Source: Bactrocera neohumeralis
Lineage: Eukaryota > Arthropoda > Insecta > Diptera > Tephritidae
DNA length: 64,000 nt
Reading direction: 5' to 3'
Assembly (NCBI RefSeq): GCF_024586455.1
Contig: NW_026089666.1
Coordinates: forward strand, 33,899 to 97,898
Shown here: piece after piece, positions 10,681 through 20,596 of the stretch
Layout: the number at the start of each line of letters is the position of its first letter
How positions within the stretch are numbered: position 1 is the first letter of the stretch
The notes under the pieces: model-generated
The model's database searches: none
What the model was told of the DNA's origin: nothing
What the model saw: only the letters and a program-made list of their open reading frames with translations
Translations under genes and position numbers: made by a program

Positions 10681-12644
10681 TATTAGTTATTTTTTATTAG
10701 TCCTTTATGAACTATTCTTCCTGATGCTGTTTTAACTGTGGATCGGAAACTGTTTCTTTTTTATATTTTGTTAATTTTGATCCTAATCTGTTTATTTATT
10801 TTAACATAAATAATTTTAAGTCCTTGTGTTCTGTCTGTGGAGGTCTCGATAAGGCATCTGCTATGTCGACGTTTGTTCTTCCTGGCTTATACTTCATTTC
10901 GTAGTTGTATTCCTCAAGGATACACTTCCATCTCTTCATTTTGCCGTTGTGGTTTTTGTTGCTCAACGCAAAGGTGAGTGGTTGATGATCTGTGAAGATT
11001 ACAACTTTCGCTGATCCGTATAAATAGTTTCGGAGTGATGTAAGAGCCCAAATAATAGCCAGCATTTCTTTTTCGTTTGCGGCATAGCTCTCTTCGGTTT
11101 TGTTTAATGATCGGGATATAAAGGTGATAGGTTTACCTGCTTGCTCGAGGACGGCTCCTATGGCATAGTTGGATGCGTCGGTAGTAAGATGAAATTCTTG
11201 TGTGAAATCTGGATATGATAGGATAACTTCTTTTGATATTAGGGAAGATTTAATTTTGCTGAAGGATTCTAAGGCGTATTTATCAAACACTATTGGCTTT
11301 TTACTGGAGGCGGTTTTGGACACGCGTCCATATTCCCCCGTAATGGGGAAATCTCTGATGAAGCGTCGGTAATAGCCTGATAGGCCAAGGAAAGACCTCA
11401 AGTCTTTCAGTGTTTTTGGGCACGGAAATTCTTGGATTGCCTTTACTTTGGCGGGATTGGTTTTTATTCCTGTGGGTGAAATGATGAAGCCTAGAAATTC
11501 GACTTCCTTGCGGAAAAACTCGCACTTGTCTAATTGGACCTTCATGTTTGCATTTTGTAGCGTATGGAATATTGTTTCGACATTATGAAGGTGATCTTGC
11601 TCATCTTTGCCAAATACCATTATGTCATCTATGTAGACATAACAAACATATTTTGCCTATGTGCTCCTTCAGTATGTCGTCTAGCGCTCGTTGGAAAATA
11701 GCGGGTGCGTTCTTAAGTCCAAACGGAAGTCGAGTGAACTCATATTTGCCATTATTAATCGAAAAAGCTGTCTTCTCAATGTCCGATTCCTTCAAGGGAA
11801 TCTGGTGGAAGCCACTCTTTAGATCAAGAACAGAAAAATATTTGTTGTTTCCAAGTTGTGAAATTACTTCATTTATTTCTGGGATGGGGTATCTATCTGC
11901 TATTGTCAATGTATTTAATTTTCTGTAATCAATTACAAGCCTATATTTCTTTTGTCCTGAGGCATCTAGTTTTTTAGGTACAACCCAAACAGGTGAGTTA
12001 TAAGGAGAACGAGATGGTCTGATAATTCCGTTTTTAAGTAGATCTTCTATTTCTTTAGTTACAAAATCTCTCATCGCTAGTGGGTAGGGATAGTATTTTG
12101 TATATACTGGAGTATCTGAAGAAGTCCTGATTTCTCCTAGTACGGTAGTAGTATAGGTAAGACTTTCATCTGGTTCAACGAATAAATGAGGGTATTTGTT
12201 AGTAAGTTTATTAATGTTTTCCTTCTGTGTTGTTGTCATATGTCCAGTCCTAATGACAATATTGTTGACCGATGGGGAAATTTGTTGTTTTATTCTGACT
12301 TTTATGCCATTGCCAAATGTAAGGGTGTCATCGTGAATATTTATGGTTGTGTAAAGTTCTTTGAGGCTATCATTACCAATTATACCGTCAAAGGACTTCA
12401 GAGTAGGAAGTATAAAAAATTTTAAATTTGTGTCATCTTTTCCAAATAAATTTATAACTGTATGGTGAGTTACTTGTATTTGTCCTGCTATAGAGTTTGC
12501 AAAAAATGGTTGTTCGTTAGGTATTTGCCTTAAAACGTGACAGGGTTGAATATAGTTTTTGCTTGATCCAGTATCGATTAACATTTTTAAAATTTTTCCG
12601 TTCTTCGTTTTACATTCAACATATGGCAACGAAGAACTATTCAT
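10681..12644 (-). pseudogene. Gypsy-1 pol: protease, reverse transcriptase, RNase H; integrase deleted
   Basis: The first part (12644-11625) has the aspartic protease motif LIDTGSSKNYI and reverse-transcriptase fingers and palm (VLDLKSGFHQIPL, FTRLPFGLKNAPAIFQ). The second part (11620-10796) starts within the catalytic YIDD block and continues through RNase H (TTDASNYAIGAVLEQ; HQPLTFAL). The frame changes at about 11620-11640, where a short 4-base insertion lies next to the YIDD codons. After RNase H (ALSRPPQ) only a stub of the pol C-terminus survives (10731-10681, GRIVHKGLIKN). No zinc-binding HHCC or DD35E integrase core is left. The copy could not integrate with its own enzyme. Confidence 0.9.
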
Positions 12645-14036
12645 CCTAAAAAATGGATATCGATATGTTCATGAGTATCATTTCCTGGTTTTGGGTTGTC
12701 GTATTGGAATGATTGTCCGTTTTCTTCCATATTCAAAGCTGTTTCGTATTCTTGTAAGGTGTGAGTCCCGGTTTGTTGGCAGTACTGGTCTTGTGAGTAC
12801 TCCTGTTCTTCTGCGTAGTATGGGTCTTGTGGGTACTGTTCATGTTGATTACCTGTTTCTATGTGGAAGTTTCTTTGATGTTTGAGAGGCATTTGTGTTG
12901 AAGAGTTAGATGGTCTTTTTATGGGTGGTTTATTGAAATGTGGTCTATTTATGTAGTTAATTGCTCTTGAGTGGAGGTGGGGGCTTATTGGTGACCTGAA
13001 ACGGTGGTCTGCTAAGCTGAAAATTTTGATAATTTTGTTGGGGGCGTTGGTATTGGGGTGGCATCGAGTTTCTAAAAGGATTCTGCGGTCTGGGAATGTA
13101 TGCTAATTGAGGGTAGAATGGTTGGTTGAAAGCAATTGGTTTCCTTGGTGGTAATGGTGGTAAGTTATGGGTATTCGGTTTACGTACAGCACCTTGGTTG
13201 TTATATGCGTATTGAGTCCTGTAGCCTTGGTTTTCTAGTTTTAGGCACAAATGAAGTGCTTGAGGCAGATCTTCAGGTTCTTTCATTCCTAAAAGTCTAG
13301 GAAGGTCACCTTTTAATCCCCTGATAAACGTGTCCAAGGCTTTATGCCTGTAAGTTTGAACTAACAGACTTAGTGACTCCTGGCTCATCTCCAAACTCGA
13401 AAGTTTGTTTAGAATAAGCGAAAGGTGTGTATAAACATTTTGGTAGAACTGCTGGATAGTACTGTTGCCTTGCACAATTGATGTAAGCTGACATTCAAGG
13501 GTCGTAATATCTCTTTTATCTGCGTAATGTAACGTCAAGCATCTAGATATTGCTTTCCATTCCAGTGGGGTGTTATAGGACTCAAGGGCGACATCAGCAT
13601 TGCCAGTTATTTTATTGCGGATAACAGAAAGTATTCCGAAATATCTAGGCGTTCCCTTTTCGGATTCGTAGATTTTTAAAACCCGATCTACACTTTTCTT
13701 CCAAGAGCTAAATTCTCCTTGGTTGCCGTTAAATTCCCTTAAACTTCTAACTATGTCTGGTATTTTATCTAGGCCTGATAACTGTCCTCTATATTCTGGG
13801 TTGATAGTTTCGTCTGTCGCATTAAGTAAGTCAAAATTAGGGTTGAGAACATGTTGTAAATGTTGTCGGCCCTCATTCCTGAGTACCTGACCTACAATTG
13901 TGGTAATTAGTGTTGTCAGTTTAGCATTCGGTTGAGAATTATTGGCGGGAGTTGGGTTTGGGTTTGCGTTCACTGATCCTTGATTAGGAGCAGGAGGAGG
14001 GATTGCAGGATTATTTAGTATACTGGGCCTAATCAT
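12641..14036 (-). pseudogene. Gypsy-1 gag, one frameshift
   Basis: The 359-residue open frame 14036-12957 is a typical gypsy gag. It has a proline/asparagine-rich N-terminus and a central capsid-like part (LREFNGNQGEFSSWKKSV; TLHYADKRDITTLE). The C-terminal tail is rich in P, Q and N and has no zinc knuckle, which is normal for this lineage. A stop follows a frame change near 12960, and the C-terminal acidic/glutamine-rich tail continues in another frame to 12641, ending HFLG. The gypsy-3 gag ends in the same four residues, which supports joining the two frames. Gag would form the particle. Confidence 0.85.
12647..12653 (-). promoter_or_regulatory. Candidate -1 ribosomal frameshift heptamer T TTT TTA
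   Basis: In the gag frame the codons read CAT TTT TTA GGA TGA. A -1 slip on T TTT TTA enters the pol frame just before the stop. The same heptamer in the same phase is found in gypsy-3 at 37721-37727. Function is inferred from X XXY YYZ rules. Confidence 0.7.
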
Positions 14037-14126
14037 TTTAGAAATTCTTTTAAGTTTTGGAATATTTGAATTTTATAGCTAACTAATTTTATTGTTAATA
14101 GTGTTTTTGTTTGTTAATTATCCTTT

Positions 14127-14350
14127 TTCTCTGGAGGGTCCCTTTGGTGGTGAATCGCAGAGTAGGATGTAATGTTATATTGAACCGGAGGGTCCCCCGT
14201 TAGGTGGTGAATCGCGGTTCGTGTTTATTTGTCCTTTTATTGGCTGTAAAAGCCTATGTTATGTTTTTTTTTTTTTTTTATATTCCTCTGGAGGGTCCCC
14301 CCGAAGGTGGTGAATCGCAGCCTGGATTGTTTTAGGTTATTGGCTGTACG
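14127..14350 (-). repeat. Gypsy-1 leader repeats (three GGAGGGTCC...GAATCGC units)
   Basis: Three units at about 14131, 14185 and 14286 read GGAGGGTCCC, a short variable part, then GGTGGTGAATCGC. Two are followed by TTGGCTGTAxxAGCCT (14239, 14339). They lie in the roughly 880-base untranslated leader (14037-14898) between gag and the primer site. A packaging, enhancer or insulator role is possible. The rest of the leader holds a poly-T run (14265-14280) and no gene. Confidence 0.8.
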
Positions 14351-14898
14351 AGCCTGATTTTAAATGGGTTAGTAAATTTTGTTAGTTTTTCATTATCCTT
14401 AAAAGATATGCTTATTATATGGCTTATCTAATATAATTTTAATTTTTCTTAAAATATTAATTATTTATTCTTACAAGTATCCTCGTGGCGACGGGGAGGC
14501 GTTCCTTTTTGGCCTTCTGCTTACTGGGGTTCCCACGGTGCGCACGTATCAAGGGTGCGTTCCCTTCCTACAGGGTTCCAACGCTGTGTTTCGCTGTGTT
14601 TTGGTTCGGGACCAGTTAGTTCGCTTCCGTTTTCACTTGACCGTTTTTTTCTTTACGGGCTGTTATACGGGCGTACTGTCTTTGTGTGTTCACTTGTGGC
14701 ACTGAAACATAGATAAATACTGGCACTGCAGCTGCTTTGCAGGCGTCTGGCCAAACACTACGACACTTTTTTTGACGCGGCTGTTGTACAGGCGATTGTC
14801 TATATTTAAGTGACGACGCGGTATCACAATGTTCAATTTTAAATTTTTAAGGACACGGTGAAACAACACTTTGACACTTTACGGCGCGAATCTAAGCT

Positions 14899-15307
14899 GG
14901 TCCCTGCTCGGGCGCCAGTTAAATTATATTTTTATAATTTTTATTTTTAAAAAACAAGTGGACTCGCGTCCACTGTCTTTATTCTTTATTGACCGTCTTC
15001 TTTTACAAACGAATAAAATCTAAATTACAATAATATTCTTAACTTTAATGAAACCTATTTCTGCACACAAGTCACGTTGCACTTGCATGTGCAATATTTG
15101 TTGATTTGCCGAATTACCCTGTTTATTATTTATTGTTCCCAGCGATCTCAGCTTTCCCAAGAATTGCCGAATTGCAGTAGTAAGGTTCGTTGATCGAGCG
15201 CTCCAAATTTATTTGGTGTCAGCAGTTTATGCGGATGCGCGTGCAAAGTTGGGTAACTATTTTAGCCAATTTGATTTTGTCAATTGGCATAGCTTTTATG
15301 AGCTGTT
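14899..15307 (-). repeat. Gypsy-1 5' LTR (391 bp) and primer-binding site
   Basis: The LTR (14917-15307) matches 8699-9090 closely but stops nine bases short of the full terminus. The primer site, complement of 14899-14917, reads TGGCGCCCGAGCAGGGACC, a tRNA-Lys-type primer site by resemblance to known retroviral sites. It overlaps the LTR end by one T. Confidence 0.88.
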
Positions 15308-16998
15308 CATATGAGCAAATAATAAGATTAATATTTATATGTATATTGTTGTGATAAATTCAAAAGAAATATATTATAACACAAAAATATTTATTAGTAT
15401 AGTATATTATGTAAAAATCAAAGAAAATTATTAACTATGCAAATCCAAATTGGCTATAAATATTACTATGCATGCATTCATATAAAATTATACTCATATC
15501 ATAATTATGTTTACATGTCAATATTGAATTGCCGACATCAAAACGCAAAAGCATACATATTTGCATACATTGCGATTCCCAAGTTGAAAGAAAAATTGAA
15601 GCATGAAAATATCACAATGCTGTTGTTGGGAGCATCATAAGGAGCATGCATACATATGTATGTATATTTAAGTTATCACAGCTAAAAGTACAACAACAAA
15701 GTTGTCGTACTCGTAGCTAGCAAATATACTGATATTACCCAATTCAGCAATATTCTGTAAAAATACAATATCATTGCTCAATTTCCAAAATTTACAACGA
15801 CAGCACATTTCGTCGGCACTAAACCAGAACGGAAGTCGTGCCGCCGCAATGTGAGCCGTTTCTCGACCAAACTGAGGTTTGCTGTTTGGCTATAATTATT
15901 GCTTACGTTAGTATAAAGAAATAAGTACTAGAAGTAAGAATTAGTACATATGTAAGTTTATAGTATATAAGAAAAATTCTGTATAAAAGAAACGCTTTTA
16001 ATAAAGAAATTCGAGTTCGACTTCACCATTCAAACCAACGTGTTGTTAATCATCTGGTGGCAAGCATTAACTTTTATGTCTCTTCATATTCTTGGGCATG
16101 TGAGACAAGAACATAAAAAATTTGTTTATGTTCTCTGTGTGAGAGGGTGTTTTGTACAAATTTTTCGCTGTTAAAAATGGAATTAAATATAAACAAGCAA
16201 AACGAAATTCGTCATGGGCATGCATATATTTATCTCTATTAATCTTCTCTGCTTGGGCATATATGCCATCTCATCATATGCCGTAAATACATATATTTAT
16301 TTCTCTTCATATTCTTTGTTGAATATGTAGAGAACTGTTAAAAATGTTAACATTTTACAGCGTGACTTCTATAGCTGTGAGGTGAATTCCTTACTTTAAA
16401 TCTAACAAATGTTCGCTGTCGAACATGCACCTCCTCTATGTTTTTATGTTCTCTGGTACAGCGGCAAGGGAAGCAGTGGCAATTGGCGATCGTTCGCTTG
16501 TGTTTTCGGCACAGCTCGGATTTTCTACCAACAACACAATGTTGTGATGCTTTGTCGTCGCGCCAGTCTCTCGACACATTGACTCTTTGACATGAAAGCA
16601 AAAAATATGAGCTTCGGCATTGGTTGTCCGCGTCAACGGAAATTTCGCATGAAGCATTGAATGTATGTACATATTTACATACATTTGTTGCATGTAGACA
16701 AATTTACAAACATTATGCGTATGGTTCTTTTATATTTGTGCGACCGCTTGGTCTTTTAACATGATATCGAAAAGTTTATTGACCAAAGCAAATATTTATT
16801 TAAGTATATAAATATACATATGAATGTCGTGCCAAACCTATATAAAATGCATAATTAGGTAGTAATACAAATCTTATTGAATTATATACTATTTGCAAAG
16901 ATTTTATGGAATTCATCATAAAATAGCTCAATTTGAAAATATATACATATGTACATACTTATGTGCTTTCATAATAAATATAAGTATGTAGATATATA
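15308..16998. repeat. Dispersed AT-rich repeat, copy B
   Basis: There is no gene in this 1.7 kb. About 15441-15640 matches 46840-46970 (shared TACATGTCAATATTGA-like and ATGAAAATATCA blocks). About 16285-16700 matches copy D near 46.06-46.2 and 47.1-47.2 kb and the reverse of copy A near 880-1010 (shared CCAACAACACAATGTTG and GGCACAGCTC). The short open frames at 16347-16693 are in the repeated block and are not conserved as protein. Gypsy-1 borders it on the left and gypsy-2 on the right. Confidence 0.7.
15620..16057 (+). repeat. Possible solo LTR inside repeat copy B
   Basis: This block is absent from copy D at the matching place. It begins near TGTTGTTGGGAGCATC and holds a TATA-like TGTATAAAAGAAACGC (15992) and an AATAAAG signal (16001). 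It ends near ATCATCTGGTGGCAAG, resembling a primer-site border of BEL/Pao elements. I could not find a clean target duplication or a second copy, so both class and edges are tentative. Confidence 0.4.
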
Positions 16999-17412
16999 AA
17001 TTAAAAACTCTGTTTAGTTTTTGGGGCAGCTACGGGCAACTGCCCGTGAGCAACTCCCTGTGGTCAACTGCCTGTGGTCAACTGCGGGCAACTGCCTCGT
17101 TTTCTTTATTATATTTTCTTAAATACAATATTTTGCTTAAGCCTAGATACAAATATTAATCTTACATTCTAGGAAGTATATCTACAATCCACTTGAGATA
17201 GGAGATATGTAGGACATATGTTCCAAGTGGGAAGATTCATCTTACAATCTATGAGTTACATTTTGGACCACCTAAGGCGGACAGTATTAGCAAAGTACAC
17301 ATAATGTTACTTACGGATACTTAATACGGACCATATGGGTCGTAAGTGTCATGTTACATATTTATGACAGATAAAGAATATGTTCATGTAATGTGAACTG
17401 GTGGTATTAACT
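16999..17412 (-). repeat. Gypsy-2 3' LTR, 414 bp
   Basis: Contains direct repeats of GGGCAACTGC and CTGTGGTCAACTGC near the start on the plus strand. It is about 60 bp longer than the gypsy-3 LTR, mainly through an extra block at 17297-17350 (GCAAAGTACACATAATG onward, including ACGGACCATATGGGTCG) that gypsy-3 lacks. Confidence 0.88.
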
Positions 17413-17916
17413 CCCCCACCTCTAAATTGAAGCGTCCCGATTCAAATGGATATATAGTAGTACGTGAGGCTATAGACTATTTTATCAATTTGAAAAGTAC
17501 TATTTTGAAATCTTAATTTATTTAAATTTGACTCTTAAATATACTTTCGATACTTTTTATATTATTTTTGACTTCTAATTATTTTTTGATGGAAGTATTT
17601 TTATATATGACATCTTTTATTGTATTATTGCCTGAATACATTTCAGCAATTTTTTCTTTTACATTTAGGGTTTTCTCAAGTCGCATAAAGTTATAAGTTA
17701 TAACGATTCGAAAACATAACATTGAGAATTGTAAATGTGTAAACTCATTTTTGTATGAAATCTAACAACATTTTTTTTTTTTTTAAGCAAGTGTAAAAAT
17801 TTATAATTTTACGATTTTACGATGCTTTACGATGGCTTGTGAGTACCCCAATTATTGAAATTATTTATTTAAAATATTAGTACCTCCTTTTTTGGAGTAT
17901 ATTCTTTTATTTTATT

Positions 17917-18440
17917 GTCGGTATTATCTTCGACTGGCGTCTTAGGATTTTCTAGTCCCAAGTATTTTAAATTTAGTATTTTTATATTCTATTTGGCTTT
18001 TCGCCATTCTTTTTTGTTTTATTATACCGGTAAAATCTTTGGCTGGCGTTGTTGAACTTTTTGTTCCACAATTTTAAAGTATTTTTTTATTTTTAGTATT
18101 GCCGGTACTTTCTTCGGCTGGTGCCTTAAGACTTTTTTGTTCAAAGTAATATAAATTTTGAATTTTTATATTTTGATTTACATATATATATATTTCTATT
18201 TATTTTATATATTTTTCCATTATTTTTTTGTTTTATTTTGCCGGTCTGAACTTCGGCTGGCGTTGTAGAACATTTTCGTTCTACAATATTTTGTATAATT
18301 CTTCTTTTTACTCTGCTGGTATGAATCTTCAGCTGGCGTTTTAGGACCTTTTTGTCCCAAAATATTTTTTTTTTGTTAATAAAATATTGCCGGAAAAATC
18401 TTCGGCAGGCACTTCAGGAGTCTCTGCTCCCAAATAATTA
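17917..18440 (-). repeat. Degenerate tandem array coding a short peptide unit
   Basis: Six imperfect copies of GCCGGTxxxATCTTCGGCTGGCGTxxTAGGAxxTTTTTGTCCCAA begin at about 17917, 18027, 18100, 18240, 18314 and 18389. The spacing is 73-75 or 110-140 bp. On the minus strand the unit translates as a LGxKxPKxPAED-like peptide; the best preserved is in the open frame 18523-18341 (YLGAETPEVPAEDFSGN). Gypsy-3 has a single similar segment in its pol linker (37311-37355, LGQKSPEAPVSN). The array looks like local amplification of that linker. Confidence 0.75.
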
Positions 18441-18687
18441 TATTCTTTTCCTTTAAATTTATTTTTCGGTTTTGTTTGTTTTTTTTTTTTATATATATAT
18501 TTGTGAGTTTCATGAAATAACATATGTATATAGTAATACTCACAAAAATATATAATAGTTAAATTTCTTTTTGCATAAATCTATTGTAATAACTTCATAT
18601 TAAAAATATTTAAATTTTTAATATTTTGTTGCCCGCCTGTATTTAAATATTTGCTTTGATCTTTTCTGGGAAAAGTTACTCTTTTAT

Positions 18688-18806
18688 TCTGGAGGGTCTG
18701 GAGTTCAGATTCGCAAAACTGAGTTTATATTATAAACCGGAGGGTCCCCCTTGCGGTAGTGAATCGCGGTTTTAAAAAATATTTTATTATTTGGCTGGTC
18801 GAGCCT
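18688..18806 (-). repeat. Gypsy-2 leader repeats like those of gypsy-1
   Basis: Units GGAGGGTCTGGA (18691) and GGAGGGTCCCCC...GAATCGCGG (18739-18770) are followed by TTGGCTGGTCGAGCCT (18791). They match the gypsy-1 leader units although the LTRs are of the gypsy-3 type. Between here and 19050 the leader is AT-rich with TGTGAGT/ACTCAC hairpin-like pairs (18504-18545, 18930-18970) and no gene. Confidence 0.75.
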
Positions 18807-19049
18807 TCATTTGAAATTTTTTAGATTTAATTTAATATTATTTGTATATATTTGATATGCTAATAGAGTATATCTTGTTAAGATAAGATTTTATCTTGTT
18901 TTTTTTTTATTATTTTTAAACACGAACAGTTGTGAGTGGCATGATTATTGGTTTTGCAATACTCACAGTGAAATAATTTTTCATACTTAATATTAGTGGG
19001 ATTATTTCCCATTTAATTAATAAATAGTATAGGCTTTACTTACAACTAA

Positions 19050-19140
19050 TTTTATGTTGTTGTTGCTACTGCTGCTGTTGTTACTGTTGCTGTTGCTACT
19101 GTTGCGATTATTGTTGCCTTTGCTGCTGCTGTTGCTTTTT
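19050..19140 (-). repeat. CTG/TTG trinucleotide tract in the gypsy-2 leader
   Basis: Interrupted GCTGCTGTTG-type repeats follow CAACTAATTTTATGTTG. The same tract follows the same anchor in gypsy-3 (38990-39112). It is not coding. The rest, 19141-19587, is leader sequence without a supported gene. Confidence 0.8.
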
Positions 19141-19587
19141 GAGTAGAATTTTGGCGGTTGGTTGTGCGATGATCGTCGTTGGAGGCCGTGTGTGAGGTTT
19201 AGATGAAATAAGATGTTTTTGGCGAAATTTCTGATTTACAGAATTTTTTTGATTCTTTTGTTTTTATGAGGGGCTTTCAGCGTTTTTTATGTGGACGTAT
19301 GTTTGCTTGTTGTTCGCTCGTAATCCGTTTAGACGAGGCGCGTTCGATTGGCAGTAGGCACAAACACACACTCGAAATTTTTTCAATAATTTTCTAAGTG
19401 GCGCTGAAATTTTTTTGATTATGTGTCTCTTTTTGGACTTAGCGTTTTTTGAACTTTTTTTTTACTTTTCTCCTCAATTGAGGATACTTGATGATTTTCA
19501 AACGGTAACACGGGGATTTTTTGTCCCCTTAAATGGTTACCGCCGAAATTTATTGTTACATTTTGGTCCGCCAGAGATTATTTCATC

Positions 19588-20012
19588 TCCTGGCAGGATC
19601 GCCAATTAAAAACTCTGTTTAGTTCTGTAAGCAGCTAAGGGCAACTGCCCGTGAGCAACTCCCGTGGGCAACTCCCTGTGGTCAACTGCCTGTGGTCAAC
19701 TGCCTGTGGTCAACTGCCTCATTTTCTTTATTATGTTTTCTTATATACAGTATTTTGCTTAAGTCTAGATACAAATATTTATCTTACATTCTAGGAAGTA
19801 TATCTACAATCCACTTGAGATATGACATATGTTACAAGTGGAAAGATTCATCTTACAATCTATGAATTATATTTTGGGACCACCTAAAGTGGACAGTATT
19901 AGCAAAGTACACATAATGTTTCAATACGGACCATATGGGTCGTAAGTGTCATGTTACATATTTATGACAGATAAAGAATATGTTCATGTAATGTGAACTG
20001 GTGGTATTAACT
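19588..20012 (-). repeat. Gypsy-2 5' LTR and primer-binding site
   Basis: The LTR is 19604-20012. It is recognisably the same as 16999-17412 but has many point and length differences (for example an extra CCGTGGGCAACTCC block and loss of GTTACTTACGGATAC). This copy is clearly older than gypsy-3. Confidence 0.88.
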
Positions 20013-20144
20013 TGTATATAGTATGCCATAGAAATTCTATTGCTACGAATATGGAAATGATAACGAAATAATGCGAAAATGCATATTTCATGAAAGTCAT
20101 TAATTTTTTTTTTAAGAAATGGAAGGAATGAATGGTAGTGGGGC
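20013..20144 (-). repeat. Dispersed repeat, copy C, first part
   Basis: Reverse complement of copy A 525-610 (shared ATGCATATTTCATGAA and GAAATTCTATTG). It continues at 22916 after the TTAA element, so the two parts were once contiguous. Confidence 0.8.
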
Positions 20145-20596
20145 TTAAGGAGCTATACCAGTGTGACACTTTCAAAAAAAAATTTTTTTTTTTTGCTTTT
20201 TTCGATAGCTTATATATTCAAAAATATCCTGTGAAATCGGCGAGGTCGTATTTTAAATAGTTTTTGAATGGCAACGTTCTAAATAGCGACCGCTCAGAGG
20301 TGCAAACATATATAAGTGAAACTTTAAACGCGTTTTTCTCGAAACGACATTTTTCAAATTTGCTGACATTATAACTCAACGAGAAATTAACCGATCGACT
20401 TCAAATTAAAACTGGATATAGTTGAATACATTTGCTATACAATAGAATACGATCTTTTTGATTGGCTGAAAATTGTCAATTTGGCATTAAAAAAACGACA
20501 ATTTTTTTCGTAAAAAAACGATTTTTTTTTCAAAATGGCGCCATTTTCTTAATTTTTGATATTTTTCAAAGATCGTAGTCCATTGTATAGAAAATA

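Larger units (their letters stand above)
8699..15307 (-). mobile_element. Gypsy-1: env-bearing gypsy-lineage (errantivirus-type) element, defective
   Basis: Two long terminal repeats (8699-9099 and 14917-15307) flank gag, pol and env in the order expected for the minus strand. The primer site and polypurine tract are in the right places. The element lacks most of its integrase, gag and pol carry frameshifts, and env is open. The outer nine bases of the 5' LTR are missing and no clean target duplication remains, which points to a rearrangement at the right edge. Confidence 0.93.
16999..20012 (-). mobile_element. Gypsy-2: internally deleted gypsy-lineage element (3 kb)
   Basis: Two LTRs of gypsy-3 type (16999-17412 and 19604-20012) flank 2.2 kb of interior. 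The polypurine tract (complement of 17412-17430, GGTGGGGG) and primer site (complement of 19588-19605, TGGCGATCCTGCCAGGAG) are in place. Only scraps of env (about 17440-17620, matching gypsy-3 32275-32560) and the gag/pol linker region remain. No gag, reverse transcriptase or integrase is readable. Flanks TATA (16995) and TGTA (20013) may be a one-mismatch target duplication. Confidence 0.88.

Noticed and set aside
18341..18523. A separate small gene
   Set aside because: It is one unit of the degenerate array inside gypsy-2 plus chance sequence.
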